DNA of 64,000 nucleotides from Pseudarthrobacter sp. BIM B-2242 (lineage in GTDB: Bacteria > Actinomycetota > Actinomycetes > Actinomycetales > Micrococcaceae), in assembly GCF_014764445.1 (NCBI RefSeq), contig NZ_CP061721.1:3844001-3908000 (forward strand). The letters run 5' to 3'. This document shows positions 25,079 through 33,515 of this stretch, piece by piece. Both the position numbers and the translations under genes were made by a program. The notes under the pieces are model-generated. The model worked only from the letters and a program-made list of their open reading frames with translations, was not told where the DNA came from and searched no databases. Within the stretch, counting starts at the first letter, position 1; the number at the start of each line of letters is the position of its first letter.

Positions 25079-25402
25079 ATGTCGTGGATGATCCTCATTC
25101 TTTCCGGGTCGCTCGAGGCCGTCTGGGCCGCGGCCCTGCACCGGACCTTCCAAGCCACCGGCCGGCGCCGCATCGCCCCCGCACTCCTGTTCCTCGTCTC
25201 CGTCCTCGCCAGCATGGCCGGACTCGCCTTTGCCATGCAGACCATCCCCACCGGGACCGCGTACGCCGTCTGGGTGGGCGTGGGCGTAGTGCTGACCTCC
25301 GCCTACGCCATGATCACCAAGGCTGAACGCCCGACGACGGCGCGCCTGCTGCTGCTCACCGGCATCGCCGCGTGCGTGGTTGGCCTGAAGGTGGTGGCGT
25401 GA
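25079..25402 (+). CDS. SMR-family efflux protein, first subunit
   Basis: The 107-residue protein has four transmembrane helices and the essential membrane glutamate (Glu13 in SGSLEAVWA), with AYAVWVGVGVVLT in helix 3, as in the small multidrug resistance family. Its stop shares one base with the start of a second SMR gene, giving the paired (heterodimeric) layout of YkkCD or EbrAB. Substrates of such pairs are small cations, quaternary ammonium compounds or guanidinium. Here an overflow exporter for amines is conceivable. Confidence 0.85.
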   Translation: MSWMILILSGSLEAVWAAALHRTFQATGRRRIAPALLFLVSVLASMAGLAFAMQTIPTGTAYAVWVGVGVVLTSAYAMITKAERPTTARLLLLTGIAACVVGLKVVA

Positions 25403-25824
25403 TGACCAAGCGTTCCGTTGCGTGGCTGCTGCTGCTGGCCTCCGCCGTCCTCGAAGCCGTCTGGGCCACCGCCCTGGGCCTGTCCGACGGCCTCACCGTT
25501 CCCCTCCCCACCGCGGTGTTCGCCGTGACCACCACCCTGAGCATGATCGGCCTCGGCCTGGCCATCCGCAGCATTCCCCTCGGCACCGCCTACGCCGTCT
25601 GGGTAGGAATCGGCGCGGCCCTGACGGTGGGCTGGGCCATGGCCACCGGCGTCGAACCCTTCAGTGTCCTGAAGGTGCTGTTCATCGGGGGGATTGTGGG
25701 CTGCGCAGCAGGCCTGAAGTCCCTGCCGGCGGACACCACGCCCGCTGCGGGAGGTTCCGACGCGGACCGAACCGAGGCGGACCGATCTGATGCGGATCGC
25801 TCCGACGCCGGAATCCCCGCCTGA
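25402..25824 (+). CDS. SMR-family efflux protein, second subunit
   Basis: The 140-residue protein repeats the SMR plan with Glu18 (SAVLEAVWATA) and AYAVWVGIGAALTVGWAM, and has a hydrophilic Asp/Arg-rich tail of about 30 residues (ADRTEADRSDADRSDAG) which most SMR proteins lack. It overlaps the previous gene by one base and is convergent with the TetR gene. It should form an antiparallel heterodimer with the first subunit. The start is the ATG at 25402; an upstream in-frame start at 25372 adds nothing family-like. Confidence 0.85.
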   Translation: MTKRSVAWLLLLASAVLEAVWATALGLSDGLTVPLPTAVFAVTTTLSMIGLGLAIRSIPLGTAYAVWVGIGAALTVGWAMATGVEPFSVLKVLFIGGIVGCAAGLKSLPADTTPAAGGSDADRTEADRSDADRSDAGIPA

Positions 25825-25850
25825 GCTTCACGCTGGATCGTTCCAGCGGT

Positions 25851-26438
25851 TCAGACGCCCGCTTTGAGGAGAAGCGCGTCAATCATCATGAAGAACTGGG
25901 CGCGGTGATCAGTAGCTTTGGGGTCGGTCATGTATTGGATGGCAGCGCCGTCGTAAATCATCAGGAAAAGCCTCACCAGCGCAGGGAACTCTATGAGGCA
26001 GCGGTCGCCGTTGCTTTGGGCGGCAGCGGAGAATATGTTTCCCAGTTCCACTTCATACGCGGGATAAATCTTCGCGGCCAGCGGGCTGACTGCCGCATTA
26101 CGCGTTGCCCACAGAATGAGTTCGATCTCGGAAAGGATGCTGGCGGGCTCTTCCTCCAAAGCACGCCAGTAGCCTTCGGCCACCTGTTCCACGGCTTTTC
26201 GGAGGCCCAGATGGGCGGGAACGTCACGGGAAAAGCGGCTTAGGTTCTTAAACCAGGCCTCGGCGGCTGCGTCCATCAGTTCTTCTTTATTGCTAAAGCA
26301 ATAGTGAGCCGTGGCCAGGGGAGCGTTAGCCTCCTTGGCGATGGCCCGAATAGTCACGGACTGAACCCCCTCGCGGCGCATAAGTTCAACCGTTGCTGCA
26401 ATTAACTGTTCTTTTCGTTCTTCGGCGGATACCCGCAT
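25851..26438 (-). CDS. TetR-family regulator
   Basis: The 195-residue protein has the TetR helix-turn-helix at residues 8-54 (EQLIAATVELMRREGVQSVT, then AHYCFSNKEELMDAAAE) and a C-terminal helical ligand domain of the TetR_C type. It ends 26 bases from the end of the second SMR gene, transcribed towards it. By position it is a candidate repressor of the exporter pair, although convergent layout is not usual for that; it could also control distant genes. Confidence 0.8.
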   Translation of the reverse strand: MRVSAEERKEQLIAATVELMRREGVQSVTIRAIAKEANAPLATAHYCFSNKEELMDAAAEAWFKNLSRFSRDVPAHLGLRKAVEQVAEGYWRALEEEPASILSEIELILWATRNAAVSPLAAKIYPAYEVELGNIFSAAAQSNGDRCLIEFPALVRLFLMIYDGAAIQYMTDPKATDHRAQFFMMIDALLLKAGV

Positions 26439-26779
26439 GGCTCACTCTCCAGTCTCCCGTTTCGGCCCGACAGGGACACTTCCTTAAAGACTATTGCGTG
26501 AGCGCCCAAAAAAGGTCCAAGCCCACTGCGCAGGCTACGGGGAAGGGATTGCTTTCTGGCCGGCGCAGGCCCTGGCCCCCATGAAGGACCAGTGGCAGAA
26601 CCTGCCGATACCGGGCACCCGTCTACGCGCGCATGGTCACCGTTTACGGCCCAATCCGGACGGCGCCGAATCGCAGTCGTTCCGATACTCCGAAGTCTGA
26701 GCCACGGCAGATGCAGAAACGAACACGGTGGGCGATGAAATCGCCCACCGTGTTCGTTTGTGGCATCCGCAGGCTCCTC
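26439..26779. other. Gap between the TetR gene and BCCT gene 1
   Basis: These 341 bases hold the TetR promoter region and, at 26717-26759, a strong terminator. A frame of about 68 codons at 26494-26700 has no ribosome site or recognisable product. I see no operator with confidence. Confidence 0.5.
26717..26759 (-). terminator. Strong hairpin terminator after BCCT gene 1
   Basis: A perfect 19-bp inverted repeat (26717-26735 with 26741-26759, 5-base loop) lies 20 bases past the BCCT stop, with A/T-rich outer ends on both strands. It should terminate the BCCT transcript. Confidence 0.85.
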
Positions 26780-28876
26780 CTATGCGGGGGAACCGGTGGC
26801 CGGTGGTAGCTGTGGAGTGATGATCGAAGGATGGTCGTATTCGCTCGAGAAGGCCAGGAAGCCCAGGTGGGCCTCGTAACGGACCAGCACGTCTTCCATG
26901 ATCTGCTGCGGGGTCACGCCCATCAGGTCATAGCCCTCGGAGCCGGTCTGCGCGAACACTTCCACGCGGTAGTAGACATCGGATTCGTGTTGCATGCCGC
27001 GGCCGAATTTCGGTACTGAAGCTTCGACAGCCTGGAGCTGGTAGTGGAAGTCCCTGTGGTCCGGGATGGCCACCACGAGCACATGGCCTGAGACACCCGT
27101 GTCTTCGTTCGGGATGGTTTCCAGGGTTGCGTTATGGCCCTGTTTGGTGAACTCCTCGACAGCCTCGGCCAGCGCCGGCTGCGCAGTGAACTCAAGGAAC
27201 TTCGCAGCCTCGTCCTTGGACGGGTAGGAGCGTATCTTCGCCAGTCGCTGGCCCCACGTGCGGTCCGCCCTGTGGCCTCCGTGCACCGCTATCGACTGCC
27301 GCCGCTGGACGCGGGCCTCACGTTCGATCCGCTCCATCCGCAGCGCCTTGGTGAAGGAGACCATGACCAGCCAGGCGATGATGGTCACCGGTAGGGCGAA
27401 GATCAGGGTGGCGTACTCCATGGTGGTCACGCCGCCGGCCACCAGCATCGCGATGGTCAGCAGGGCGGTGACCAAGGCCCAGAAGATCCGCAGTCCCTTG
27501 GCGCCGTCCTGGGTGGCATTAGTGATGTTGGACGAGAAGTTGGACATCATCATGGCCCCGGAGTTGGCGCTGGTGAGGTAGAACAGCATGCCGGACAACG
27601 TGCCCAGCCCGATCAGGAGAGGAGCTCCGGGGAACATCCCGAGCAGCGCGTACCAGCCCTCTTGCGGGCTGGTAATGGCCAGCTGCGCGAACGCCTCGTT
27701 GCCGTTCAGTACCTCATGCAGGGCACTGTTACCGAAGATGCTTACGACGAGGAAGTCGCAGAGCACCGGGAAGGTGATGGCGGCGATGACGAACTCCCGC
27801 AGGGTCCGGCCACGGGAGATGCGGGCCAGGAACAGGCCCACGAACGGGCCCCAGGCCAGCCAGAAGGCCCAGAAGAACAGGGTCCAGCCACCCATCCACT
27901 CCGAACCGCCGTCCTGGTAAGCGAACGTCTGCAGGGTGCGTTCGGGCAAGGTAACGGCAAACCTGCCGATGTTCTCCACCAGGGAGTTGAGCAGGAACGA
28001 GGTTTGGCCGGTCACCAGCATGTACAACAACAGGGCAGCGGCGCTCCAGATGTTCAGCTCCGCGACCCAGCGGATCGCTTTGTCCACGCCGGAGGTGCAG
28101 GCCGCGATGGTGAGGACGACGGCGACAATGACCAGGGCGATCTGCAGGGCCAGGCCCTGCTCCAGTCCGAACATGATGGAGAATCCTACGTTCAGCAGGA
28201 CCACACCGATCCCCATGGCCGTAGCCACACCGAAGACGGTGCCCACCAGGGTGATGATGTCGATCGTGTCCCCGAGCCCGCCCCGGACGCGTTTGCCCAG
28301 CAGGGGATACAGGGCTGCGCGGATGGACAGCGGCATGCCCCACCGGTAGGCGAAGTAGCCCATGGCCATGCCGAGGAGGGCATACATGGCCCAGCCCGCA
28401 ATGCCGTAGTGGAACATCGTCCACACCACGGCTTCGCGGGCTGCCTCGGCCGTCTGGCCTGCGCCCTCCGGCGGTTTCATGTACTGGGTGATGGGTTCGG
28501 TCACGGAGTAGAACAGCATGTCGATGCCCACCCCGGCGGCGAACAGGTATGCCACCCAGGTGAACAGCTTGTACTGCGGACGGGAGTGGTCCGGGCCCAT
28601 CCGGACCGAGCCCACCTTGGAGAACGCCACCCACAGCACAAACCCGATGACGACAGTGACCGTGAGCACATAGAACCAGCCGAGGTTCTGTGCGATCCAG
28701 CCCACCACCGTCTTCATGGTGGCCTGGGCGCTGGCGGGGACCAGCATTGCCCAGACGGAGAAGGCAATAATAATGACTGCAGCGATGATAAGGACCCGCC
28801 AGTTAACCTTGGGCGCGCGGTCCTTTGCGAGTTCGGCCGGCACAGTGTCTGGCTCTTTGTCAGTGATGATACTCAA
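26780..28876 (-). CDS. BCCT-family betaine/choline transporter 1, BetT-like
   Basis: The 698-residue protein has 12 hydrophobic segments and the family signature WLAWGPFVGLFLARISRGRT with the tryptophan-rich stretch before it. About 180 hydrophilic residues follow the last helix (from about 510: QRRQSIAVHGGHRADRTW onward), the long C-terminal domain typical of BetT-type choline or betaine carriers. The only plausible start is a TTG at 28874-28876, which overlaps the TGA that ends a decayed reductase remnant. The same TTGA junction joins the intact reductase to the haem demethylase at 20779. It thus seems to be expressed from the cupin copy 2 promoter. Uptake of choline, glycine betaine or a related cation is likely. 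Confidence 0.88.
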   Translation of the reverse strand: MSIITDKEPDTVPAELAKDRAPKVNWRVLIIAAVIIIAFSVWAMLVPASAQATMKTVVGWIAQNLGWFYVLTVTVVIGFVLWVAFSKVGSVRMGPDHSRPQYKLFTWVAYLFAAGVGIDMLFYSVTEPITQYMKPPEGAGQTAEAAREAVVWTMFHYGIAGWAMYALLGMAMGYFAYRWGMPLSIRAALYPLLGKRVRGGLGDTIDIITLVGTVFGVATAMGIGVVLLNVGFSIMFGLEQGLALQIALVIVAVVLTIAACTSGVDKAIRWVAELNIWSAAALLLYMLVTGQTSFLLNSLVENIGRFAVTLPERTLQTFAYQDGGSEWMGGWTLFFWAFWLAWGPFVGLFLARISRGRTLREFVIAAITFPVLCDFLVVSIFGNSALHEVLNGNEAFAQLAITSPQEGWYALLGMFPGAPLLIGLGTLSGMLFYLTSANSGAMMMSNFSSNITNATQDGAKGLRIFWALVTALLTIAMLVAGGVTTMEYATLIFALPVTIIAWLVMVSFTKALRMERIEREARVQRRQSIAVHGGHRADRTWGQRLAKIRSYPSKDEAAKFLEFTAQPALAEAVEEFTKQGHNATLETIPNEDTGVSGHVLVVAIPDHRDFHYQLQAVEASVPKFGRGMQHESDVYYRVEVFAQTGSEGYDLMGVTPQQIMEDVLVRYEAHLGFLAFSSEYDHPSIITPQLPPATGSPA

Positions 28877-29200
28877 AGGTCCAACTCCAATTCTTGGTCT
28901 CTGCTGCGTGAACGCAGCACATCATGATGGTGTTCGCGGCCTTTTGCTGGTCAGTCAGGTAGGGGTCCCATTGCAGGAGACCTCGGATTTTTCGGCAGGG
29001 AGCAGCCGCCGGCAGATGCCTTAAGGCACAGGCGGGGGGCCACTTTCCTGCTTTTTCGAGGAGCTCCGGCAACGGGACGCCGGCCGGAACGTCCAATCTG
29101 ATGCCGCTACGGGCCAGGTTCACAGCGAACCGTTGGCCCTCGTCGATTTCGGCCATGCCGAAGGCTTATGTATGCAGCGGGCGGACTGGCCTGCTGAGAT
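28862..29200 (-). pseudogene. Remnant of the N-demethylase reductase ferredoxin domain
   Basis: Translation in shifting frames resembles the C terminus of the reductase at 19796-20782: AFGMAEIDEGQRFAVNLARS and GIRLDVPAGVPLPELLEKAG, then, after the first cysteine region is garbled, DPYLTDQQKAANTIMMCC and a frame change into SRDQELELDL-stop. At least two frameshifts and loss of the CRKGICGEC motif make it non-functional. The last 24 bases, including the TTGA junction, are identical to the junction at 20762-20785. It lies between cupin copy 2 and BCCT gene 1 and is the scar of a duplicated demethylase operon. Confidence 0.85.
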
Positions 29201-29342
29201 CCCGGATGAGCGGGAGGACGACGCGGAGGACCGGGCTGATCTTCGAGGGGGGTCAGCGCCCTGAAGGTGGAATGGGGCAACTCCGCCGATTCCCCATTCG
29301 GACGCCACCGGTTTTAGCGGCCCGCGCCGGTGGGACGCGGGC

Positions 29343-29725
29343 CGCATGGTCGGTCCTTACGGGTTGAAGGTGCGGTCGCCGGCGAAGAACCCCAGGCCGT
29401 ACTCGGGGGTCTCGAACTTCACGGTGGTGCCCTTGGGGAAGAACAGCACGTCGCGTTCCTTGGCGTGTGTGACTTCGCCGGTGCTCTGGTCGGTGAGGAT
29501 GAATTCGCCCTTGATGACAACCTTCATCTCGTCGTAGGTGTAGGTGTAGATCAGCGGCTCGGACGCCTTCAGCTCGAAGAAGCCGGCGCACATGACCGAG
29601 CCCTCCGGGTTGTGCAGCGAGTCGCCGATCGCGGAGATCGTGCCGGGCTCGTTCATCGACGGCAGGCCGATGAAGCCGTTTTCGACCTTTTGGATGGATC
29701 CGGCCTTGGTCAGTGATCCTACGAG
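29343..29725 (-). repeat. 383-bp inverted repeat, copy 2
   Basis: It is the reverse complement of 18939-19321 at equal length with no difference found by eye. It covers cupin codon 5 to 14 bases beyond the stop. Two such inverted copies could recombine and flip the 10 kb between them. Confidence 0.85.
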
Positions 29726-29737
29726 GGTGGTTTCCAT
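29357..29737 (-). CDS. EutQ-like cupin protein, copy 2
   Basis: The 126-residue protein differs from copy 1 only at residue 4 (Thr for Ala). The first 12 bases and the region upstream are different, apart from a similar TAGGAGACA ribosome site. It is now the first gene before the reductase remnant and BCCT gene 1. The promoter region carries a CRP/GlxR-type site (29935-29948) and an IclR-type site (29974-29987), unlike copy 1, which has only the former. So the same protein would be made both under amine-type control and under the control of the neighbouring IclR regulator. Confidence 0.8.
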   Translation of the reverse strand: METTLVGSLTKAGSIQKVENGFIGLPSMNEPGTISAIGDSLHNPEGSVMCAGFFELKASEPLIYTYTYDEMKVVIKGEFILTDQSTGEVTHAKERDVLFFPKGTTVKFETPEYGLGFFAGDRTFNP

Positions 29738-29934
29738 GGTGTCTCCTAAATGAAGTGTGGGAAAGATTCGTCAGAGCTGTACATCGTTGGCAGAACTGTT
29801 CAATCTTTGGCGCTTGTAAGACTGTGTCGAAGAACCGGGCTGGAGCCCGCCTGGGGCATCCTGAGGGATCGCCTGCTACCCGAAGTTGTCATTCGTACCA
29901 ACCGGCTGAGGTCTGCTAGAGAGCCACTTCCGAT

Positions 29935-29948
29935 GTGACACCAATCAC
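29935..29948. promoter_or_regulatory. CRP/GlxR-type site upstream of cupin copy 2
   Basis: GTGACACCAATCAC fits GTGA-N6-TCAC. The sequence around it on the minus strand (GACAACGTGATTGGTGTCA) is shared almost exactly with the site at 31594-31607. Confidence 0.6.
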
Positions 29949-29973
29949 GTTGTCCGTCCCACAAACTTTGACA

Positions 29974-29987
29974 TGAACAGCAGTTCA
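29974..29987. promoter_or_regulatory. IclR-type operator-like site upstream of cupin copy 2
   Basis: TGAACAGCAGTTCA is a palindrome of the TGAAC/GTTCA type with a spacer of 4, one base shorter than the other sites of this set. It lies about 237 bases before the cupin start. Confidence 0.5.
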
Positions 29988-30142
29988 AGTCAATCGTTCA
30001 AGACAAGATTTCAGAAGCTTTTTTATCTCCAAACCACGGCAATATGAACGGCCTTAAGTTGGGAGGAGTCCGGCATGGCAAAGCAGGGTAGGGAATCCCC
30101 CCTGAAGGGAAGTCACACAAGGCCTGTCGCCGCGGCTGGGTC

Positions 30143-31065
30143 TCAGCCCAGGATCCAGGCTGCTCCCAGGAGCAGGGGTACCGCGAGAAGCGTCGTAAGC
30201 ACAGCTGCGGACTGGGCTATTTTCTGGGCGACACCGTACCGGACTGCATACAGGACCACATTCTGACCCGTGGGAAGGATGGCGCAGGCCACAACGACGA
30301 AGGTGCCGAAGGGGTCGAGGTGTAAAACGAAAGCGGCCAGCAGCCAGGCCAGAAGGGGCTGGATGCCGGACTTGAGCAGCACAGCCAGGAGCGTCGGCAC
30401 CCGGTCGCCGGCGCTTTGCCCCACGGCGAGTCCGTTCAGGGACATACCGAAAATGATCAGCATCAGGGGAACGGTCAGTTGCGCGACCAGCCTCATGGGG
30501 TCCAAGAGCAGGTCAGGTACCTGCACTCCGGACGCACTGACGAGAATACCCAGCACGGCCGCCACCGTCACCGGGTTGCGCAGCGGGATGGAGAGCATGT
30601 GCCCGAGTGACACCTTTTTCCTGGCCGGATCGGTGAGATCAAGGATGGTCAGTGCCACCGGCGTCACAACGGCCAACTGGAAGAGCATGATCGGCGCCAC
30701 AAAGTGGCGCTTCCAAGGATGTACAGCGAGAGCGGGACGCCAAGGTTCGTGGAATTCACTATCCCCGTGGCCAGAGCCCCGATGGTGGTGCGGCGAACTC
30801 CCCAGCGGCCGATCGCCCCGATGACGGCGAACAGGATCATGACGGCAGCTGCCGTTACCACCGAGATCAGGCCTGTCGGGCTGAGAACCTCCGAGATGTG
30901 GCGTGAGGCGATCATGGAAAACATCAGGCTGGGTAACCCGACCAGGAACGTCAACGTGGACAGTACCTTTGTCCCCTGCGGACCCAAGGCATTCGTCTTG
31001 CCTAGGACGTACCCCACCAGCAAGACGGCGCCCACGACGAAGAAGCCCTTTAGCACTCCGTCCAA
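30143..31065 (-). pseudogene. AEC-family (auxin efflux carrier-like) transporter, frameshifted
   Basis: Two overlapping frames together encode a full carrier of about 305 residues. The first (31065-30664, TTG start with GAGGGG before it) gives the N-terminal half to GVPLSLYILGSA; the second (30700-30143) gives VAPIMLFQLAVVTPVALTIL and on to the C terminus. The break lies near 30700-30712, where one missing base would explain the shift. Each half is well conserved (NSTNLGVPLSLYI, LPTGQNVVLYAVRYG), so the lesion is recent or a sequencing error. AEC carriers export or import organic acids such as malate or malonate. It follows the small PWxGLYxE gene. Confidence 0.85.
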
Positions 31066-31252
31066 GCGTTGCCCCTCAATTCAGTTGGCGTAGAAAGAAA
31101 TGGGCCGGCCTGTGGCGTCAGGTGTTACCGGTGGCGGGCCGTCTCCGCGTGGATCAGGCATCGCCGGACAATGCGCCTGCTCAAACCAGTCCTGCGGGCG
31201 GCGTCCGGACTCCCTCGTCGATGCGGCCCGCGTTGCTCACTTGCCGCATAGC

Positions 31253-31507
31253 TCAGTCGCCATACATCAGGCTGGCGAGAAACCTCTCCAACTCCGAATC
31301 CGCGGGCAGGGCGCTGGCCGCGGCGCTGTCCTGGGACTCCTCGATTTCGAGGTAAAGCCCTTCCCAGGGAGCCGCAGTGATTCCAGCACTTCCGCCGGCG
31401 GCCGCGGCTTCCGTATGCGCAGGCGCCTGCACGGGCTGCGTGCCCCAGTGGCTCGCAGCCGGGCGGCGCAGGAAGGCGGCAGAAAAAGTGCGCGGGACGA
31501 TGGTCAT
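31253..31507 (-). CDS. Small protein with PWxGLYxE motif, long form
   Basis: The 84-residue protein starts MTIVPRTFSAAFLRRPAASH with a basic, hydrophobic N-terminal part and ends in an acidic tail (LPADSELERFLASLMYGD). In the middle, PWEGLYLEIEE matches PWAGLYVEK of the 56-residue protein at 45390-45560. An AGAGGAAG ribosome site stands before the ATG at 31505-31507, and 51 bases upstream of it lies an IclR-type operator followed by a CRP/GlxR-type site, so it is surely expressed. It heads the unit with the AEC carrier. I do not recognise the family; a transporter accessory peptide is one guess. Confidence 0.7.
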   Translation of the reverse strand: MTIVPRTFSAAFLRRPAASHWGTQPVQAPAHTEAAAAGGSAGITAAPWEGLYLEIEESQDSAAASALPADSELERFLASLMYGD

Positions 31508-31557
31508 GATGGCTTCCTCTCTGAAGCATTCGGGGCAAACTGCTGAAGATCAATAAA

Positions 31558-31572
31558 TGAACGCCACGTTCA
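31558..31572. promoter_or_regulatory. IclR-type operator upstream of the 84-residue gene
   Basis: TGAACGCCACGTTCA has perfect TGAAC/GTTCA arms and a 5-base spacer. It lies 51 bases before the start of the minus-strand 84-residue gene and 22 bases from the CRP/GlxR-type site. Confidence 0.65.
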
Positions 31573-31593
31573 CTCTCTGAACATAGAAACAGC

Positions 31594-31607
31594 ATGACAT
31601 AGGTCAC
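31594..31607. promoter_or_regulatory. CRP/GlxR-type site upstream of the 84-residue gene
   Basis: ATGACATAGGTCAC (reverse GTGACCTATGTCAT) fits the motif with one changed arm base and sits in the context GACAACGTGA shared with 29935-29948. Confidence 0.6.
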
Positions 31608-31652
31608 GTTGTCAGGCAAGAGAGTGCGCCGGACATGGGGTTGGAGGCGGAC

Positions 31653-32507
31653 TCAGTCCCGCTGGTGCATCCGGTGGCGCATCTCCCCCACGCCCCGGAC
31701 GTAGCTCACAAGTTCATCCCCGTCATGCAGGAAGCGTTGGGGAACCCGGCCCGCTCCCACTCCCGGCGGCGTACCGGTGAAGATGACGTCGCCGGGAAGC
31801 AAGGGCGTGACAGCGGAAAGCCGGGCGATGATTTCAGGAACCGGAAAGACCATATCCACTGTGTTTCCCGCCTGCACAGGTTCCCCGTTGATGGCACAGC
31901 CGAGTTCGATTGCGTCAGGGTTTTCAAACTCATCCGGAGTTACCAGCAACGGTCCCATGGGGCCGAAGCCGGGGTACGATTTCGCCAGACTGTATTGCGG
32001 CGCAGGTCCCGCGGACTGCCTTGTCCGCTCAGAGAGGTCCTGCCCGGCCGTAACGCCGGCCACGTGGCGCCATGCGTTGTCCGGGCTGATGCTCTGTCCG
32101 CCCCGTCCAATGACCACAACGAGCTCGATCTCCCAGTCGACGGTTCCCTGCGGCAGGGCTATGGCGCCGTACGGGCCGGTGAGCGCGCTGACGAACTTCG
32201 TGAAGACAGTGAGTTCCTGAGGGACTTCCAATGCTGCCTCTGCAGCGTGCGCTGCATAGTTCAGCCCGATGGCAAACACCTGGCGCGGGCGGGGAGCCGG
32301 ACTGCCGACATGACGCTGCGGCACGTCCGCCAGCGGTCGGCCGCCGTCGTCCTCCAGAGAGCCCGCGACGTCGAGAACCTCCTCCCAGCGGTCGTAGCAC
32401 TCCTGGACGCCGGGGCTGATGCGTCCGCCTGTTGCCTGCGAGACATCCACCACCATTCCGGCGTGTGTGATAAGCGACAGCCGGTCTGAGATATTGGCCA
32501 AACGCAT
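31653..32507 (-). CDS. Fumarylacetoacetate hydrolase-family protein
   Basis: The 284-residue protein has the FAH fold motifs: VFAIGLNYAAHAAEA, PYGAIALPQGTVDWEIELVVVIG with the metal-binding Glu-x-Glu, DLSERTRQ, SYPGFGPMGPLLVT and LLPGDVIFTGTPPGVGAGR. Members cleave C-C bonds or act as decarboxylase/isomerase of dicarboxylic intermediates (HpaG-type) and acylpyruvases. The ATG at 32505-32507 has AAGGAG just before it. It is the last gene of the eight-gene unit that begins with the LLM monooxygenase. With the neighbouring hydratase and aldolase it would form a lower pathway similar to that for homoprotocatechuate. Confidence 0.85.
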   Translation of the reverse strand: MRLANISDRLSLITHAGMVVDVSQATGGRISPGVQECYDRWEEVLDVAGSLEDDGGRPLADVPQRHVGSPAPRPRQVFAIGLNYAAHAAEAALEVPQELTVFTKFVSALTGPYGAIALPQGTVDWEIELVVVIGRGGQSISPDNAWRHVAGVTAGQDLSERTRQSAGPAPQYSLAKSYPGFGPMGPLLVTPDEFENPDAIELGCAINGEPVQAGNTVDMVFPVPEIIARLSAVTPLLPGDVIFTGTPPGVGAGRVPQRFLHDGDELVSYVRGVGEMRHRMHQRD

Positions 32508-32617
32508 GGGACTCCTTAGTGCTGGGCGGATGCATCGTGGAAGCGGATAGGTCGTGGAATAAGAACAGGGGCCCGGCCCCTTCCGGGGACCGGACCCCTG
32601 CGGAGGCCTTGCCTTAA

Positions 32618-33415
32618 TCAGTTGGCTGCAGCGTCTGTGACGTCGAATTCGACAGTGCCCCAGCCCTCGAATGTCCCCGTCCACCGGCCGGCTTCGTTCA
32701 TGGGGACGGCCTGCAGGCAGCTTCCCGGAAGGATGACCTGGCCGGCCTCGAACGTGACGCCGTACGCGGCGAGGCGGTTGACGAGCCAGGCGACGGCGGC
32801 AAGCGGGTTGCCGAGGATGTTTCCGGTGGAGCCGCTGATGACTTCCCGGCCGTTGAAGCGCAGGACGCCCCTGGTGTCCCGCAGGTTCAAATCCGTCACC
32901 CTGCGCGGTGTGCCGCCGAGGATGACGGCGCCGGTGGAGCCGTTGTCGGCCAGGGTGTCGCACAGCCCGATATCCCATTGCTTCACGCGGGAATCGATGA
33001 TCTCGATAGCCGGAAGGGCGAACTCGATGGCATCGATGACGTCCGCAACTGTGGTGTTGTGTCCGCCCAGAGGCTTGCGGAGCATAAATGCGGGTTCCAG
33101 TTCAACGTACGGCGCGATGAACCGGTCACGTTCGAGAGCGGTTCCCTCATAAGCAAAAGTACTGGCAAGAAGGTGTCCGTAGTCTGGCTGGTCGAGGCCA
33201 AAGGCATCCTGCATGACCTTGGCGATGTTGCCTAGCTTGTATCCGACGAGCCGGTCTCCATCTGCCAGGGCATGGTCCACATTGATCTTCTGGACCTCGA
33301 AGGCGCCGTCGGGATCCAGGCCAGGCCAGGTTTCGATCGGCGCTTCAATGGGCTGGCCCTGCCTGCGTGCTGCGCGGAGGGAGGAGGCAATGTCCTCGAG
33401 CGTAATGGTGGACAT
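32618..33415 (-). CDS. 2-keto-4-pentenoate hydratase-family enzyme
   Basis: The 265-residue protein begins MSTITLEDIASSLRAARRQG and has VGYKLGNIAKVMQDAFGLDQ, LASTFAYEGTAL, VELEPAFMLRKPLGG, AIEIIDSRVKQW and LGGTPRRVTDL, the layout of HpaH/MhpD-type hydratases that add water to 2-oxo-4-enoic acids. It lies 100 bases after the aldehyde dehydrogenase gene. The product of such a step is a 4-hydroxy-2-oxo acid, which is the substrate type of the HpcH/HpaI aldolase encoded at 39694. A few family members are decarboxylases, so the reaction is likely but not certain. Confidence 0.85.
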   Translation of the reverse strand: MSTITLEDIASSLRAARRQGQPIEAPIETWPGLDPDGAFEVQKINVDHALADGDRLVGYKLGNIAKVMQDAFGLDQPDYGHLLASTFAYEGTALERDRFIAPYVELEPAFMLRKPLGGHNTTVADVIDAIEFALPAIEIIDSRVKQWDIGLCDTLADNGSTGAVILGGTPRRVTDLNLRDTRGVLRFNGREVISGSTGNILGNPLAAVAWLVNRLAAYGVTFEAGQVILPGSCLQAVPMNEAGRWTGTFEGWGTVEFDVTDAAAN

Positions 33416-33515
33416 GTGAAGCCCTTTCAAATGGACGGTGGATTTCCGGCCCCGGACGAATGTGTTGAGGGAGTCCTGCCCGGGGCCGGAAGCTGTTGAA
33501 GTGTGTGTGCCGGCG

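Larger units (their letters stand above)
29738..30142 (-). promoter_or_regulatory. 405-base control region upstream of cupin copy 2
   Basis: It contains no credible gene. It holds the two operator-like sites listed separately and, nearer the AEC pseudogene end (30010-30142), nothing I can name. Confidence 0.55.

Noticed and set aside
26494..26700. A 68-codon frame between the TetR and BCCT 1 genes
   Set aside because: It has no ribosome site, no known motif and biased composition without conservation clues.
28880..28930. A GTGAACGC...TGTTCGC pair resembling an IclR-type site near BCCT 1
   Set aside because: The spacing is wrong and the bases belong to the recognised reductase remnant.
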